Shown here piece by piece: positions 63,314-64,000 of a DNA stretch of 64,000 bases (its first letter is position 1; every line of letters starts with the position of its first letter). The position numbers and the translations under genes are program-made. The notes under the pieces were generated by a model that worked only from the letters and a program-made list of their open reading frames with translations, was not told the DNA's origin and made no database searches. This DNA comes from GCA-2697345 sp049602715. Lineage in GTDB: Bacteria > Pseudomonadota > Alphaproteobacteria > Rhodobacterales > Rhodobacteraceae. The stretch lies in NCBI GenBank assembly GCA_049602715.1, contig JBMYRX010000001.1, forward strand, positions 48,090 to 112,089, given 5' to 3'.

Positions 63314-63664
63314 ATGACTAAAATAAAAATTTACCATAATCCAAGGTGCAGTAAGTCTCGTCAAGCTTTAGATTTAATTAAAAGTAAAGGGTTAGAACCT
63401 GAAGTTATACATTACTTACAAACCATACCGTCCAAAGATCAAATAAGAGATATTTTAAATAAGTTGAATATCAACCCAATAGATCTTGTTCGAAAAACTG
63501 AGCAAGCATATAAAGATCGGACTAAATCGAGCAAAACGTTAGATGATCAGGAAATTATTACAATGCTGCATGAGTTTCCAAAGACTATTGAACGTCCCAT
63601 TATTATAAAAAATAATAAGGCTATTATAGCAAGACCTCCAGAGAGGGTTTTAGACTTTATCTAG
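63314..63664 (+). CDS. ArsC-family arsenate reductase-like protein (YfgD type)
   Basis: 116-residue thioredoxin-fold protein of the glutaredoxin-dependent ArsC/Spx superfamily. The redox cysteine is C12 in YHNPRCSKSR, and the C-terminal arginine motifs ERPIIIKNNKAIIARPPERV are present (core RPIII and RPPERV). An open frame runs back to 63233 inside the dehydrogenase gene; ATG 63314 gives the family start. It may reduce arsenate or another oxyanion, but no ars genes are near, so a general thiol role is possible. Confidence 0.88.
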   Translation: MTKIKIYHNPRCSKSRQALDLIKSKGLEPEVIHYLQTIPSKDQIRDILNKLNINPIDLVRKTEQAYKDRTKSSKTLDDQEIITMLHEFPKTIERPIIIKNNKAIIARPPERVLDFI

Positions 63665-63793
63665 TTATTAAAAACATAGTATTTTTAGTTAAAATGGATG
63701 GTTTTCCTAACTAAATTCATCTGATAGGGTTTCTTCAATAATTTAATTTTCTGATTACCATAAATTTAGACATATACCGATTAAGGACTTGTT

Positions 63794-64000
63794 TTGATCA
63801 AAAGGTTGCCCTCTGTATCATCAAACATAAAAGGTATATTCTTAATTCTATTAACACTACTGTTGTTCTCAATGATGGATGCTGTGGCAAAGAGTTTAGT
63901 CCAAAATTATCCTCCAGTACAAGTAATTTGGGCAAGATATGCCAGTCAAACAGTTGTTAGTTTTATCTTACTTTCGCCTGTACTATTTAAAGTATTAAAA
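63794..64000 (+). CDS. DMT-superfamily permease, 5' part only
   Basis: Sixty-nine codons are visible and run off the end of the window. After a short basic N-terminus the sequence ILLTLLLFSMMDAVAKSLVQ is the typical first helix of an EamA permease, followed by PPVQVIWARYASQ. TTG start with AAGGA (63783-63787) 6 bases upstream. The 129 bases between the arsC-like gene and this start contain no recognisable terminator. It is the fourth DMT transporter in the window. Confidence 0.78.
   Translation, partial: MIKRLPSVSSNIKGIFLILLTLLLFSMMDAVAKSLVQNYPPVQVIWARYASQTVVSFILLSPVLFKVLK

Noticed and set aside
1..64000. CRISPR arrays, integrases, transposases, toxin-antitoxin or phage-defence genes.
   Set aside because: No direct-repeat arrays and no such protein families were found among the frames or intergenic stretches examined.

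Overview
The window looks like chromosomal DNA from a free-living, AT-rich (mid-to-high thirties % GC by eye), probably marine alphaproteobacterium. Supporting evidence: the order dapA-smpB-sseA-aromatic aminotransferase-queuosine transporter-arfB behind an Slt-type lytic transglycosylase, which I recall from alphaproteobacteria; a tandem glycine riboswitch before gcvTHP; DgcN/DgcA genes; many small-molecule transporters; many TTG/GTG starts. I see no rRNA, tRNA, CRISPR array, phage block or intact insertion sequence. Genes are densely packed and often overlap by a few bases.

Layout. 1-8.5 kb: tRNA wobble modification (mnmD), a DMT permease, lytic transglycosylase, dapA, smpB, sseA, aminotransferase, queuosine-precursor transporter, an 18-codon leader ORF with an attenuator-like RNA, and arfB. 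8.5-15.3 kb: a class-III PLP enzyme with an APH-fold kinase (probable amino-alcohol degradation), NAD salvage (pncB, pncA), trhO, and an SDR + BKACE pair. 15.5-28.1 kb: TPR-sulfotransferase, htpG, an IclR-AKR-VOC operon, glnE, a PPOX flavoprotein, a PiT phosphate transporter and a serine hydrolase. 28.1-32.2 kb: a sparse stretch, then fbp-fba-rpe-thioredoxin-like-gph on the minus strand, with gph truncated. 32.4-42.7 kb: dgcA-dgcN facing an FAD oxidoreductase and a complete Liv-type ABC importer, with an aminotransferase upstream. 42.8-48.4 kb: glycine riboswitch, gcvT-gcvH-gcvP, puuE. 48.4-53.6 kb: class-V aminotransferase, triheme cytochrome c, DUF1501/DUF1800 pair. 53.6-58.2 kb: amidase, hydantoin-racemase-like, hydantoinase and DHDPS-like operon. 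58.2-64 kb: RarD, DMT permeases, MaoC, 2-keto-4-pentenoate hydratase family + cupin, Fe-alcohol dehydrogenase, ArsC-like reductase, and a partial DMT permease running off the end.

The overall theme is uptake and breakdown of nitrogenous organic matter: D-glutamate, branched-chain or related amino acids, glycine, ureides/hydantoins and amino alcohols. Three genes act on, or supply a precursor for, tRNA wobble-base modification (mnmD, trhO, the yhhQ-like transporter). The most novel signals are regulatory. One is a four-segment terminator/antiterminator arrangement behind a tiny strongly initiated ORF, directly upstream of the ribosome-rescue hydrolase arfB. The other is a compact H-type pseudoknot resembling a preQ1-I riboswitch immediately before the queuosine-precursor transporter.
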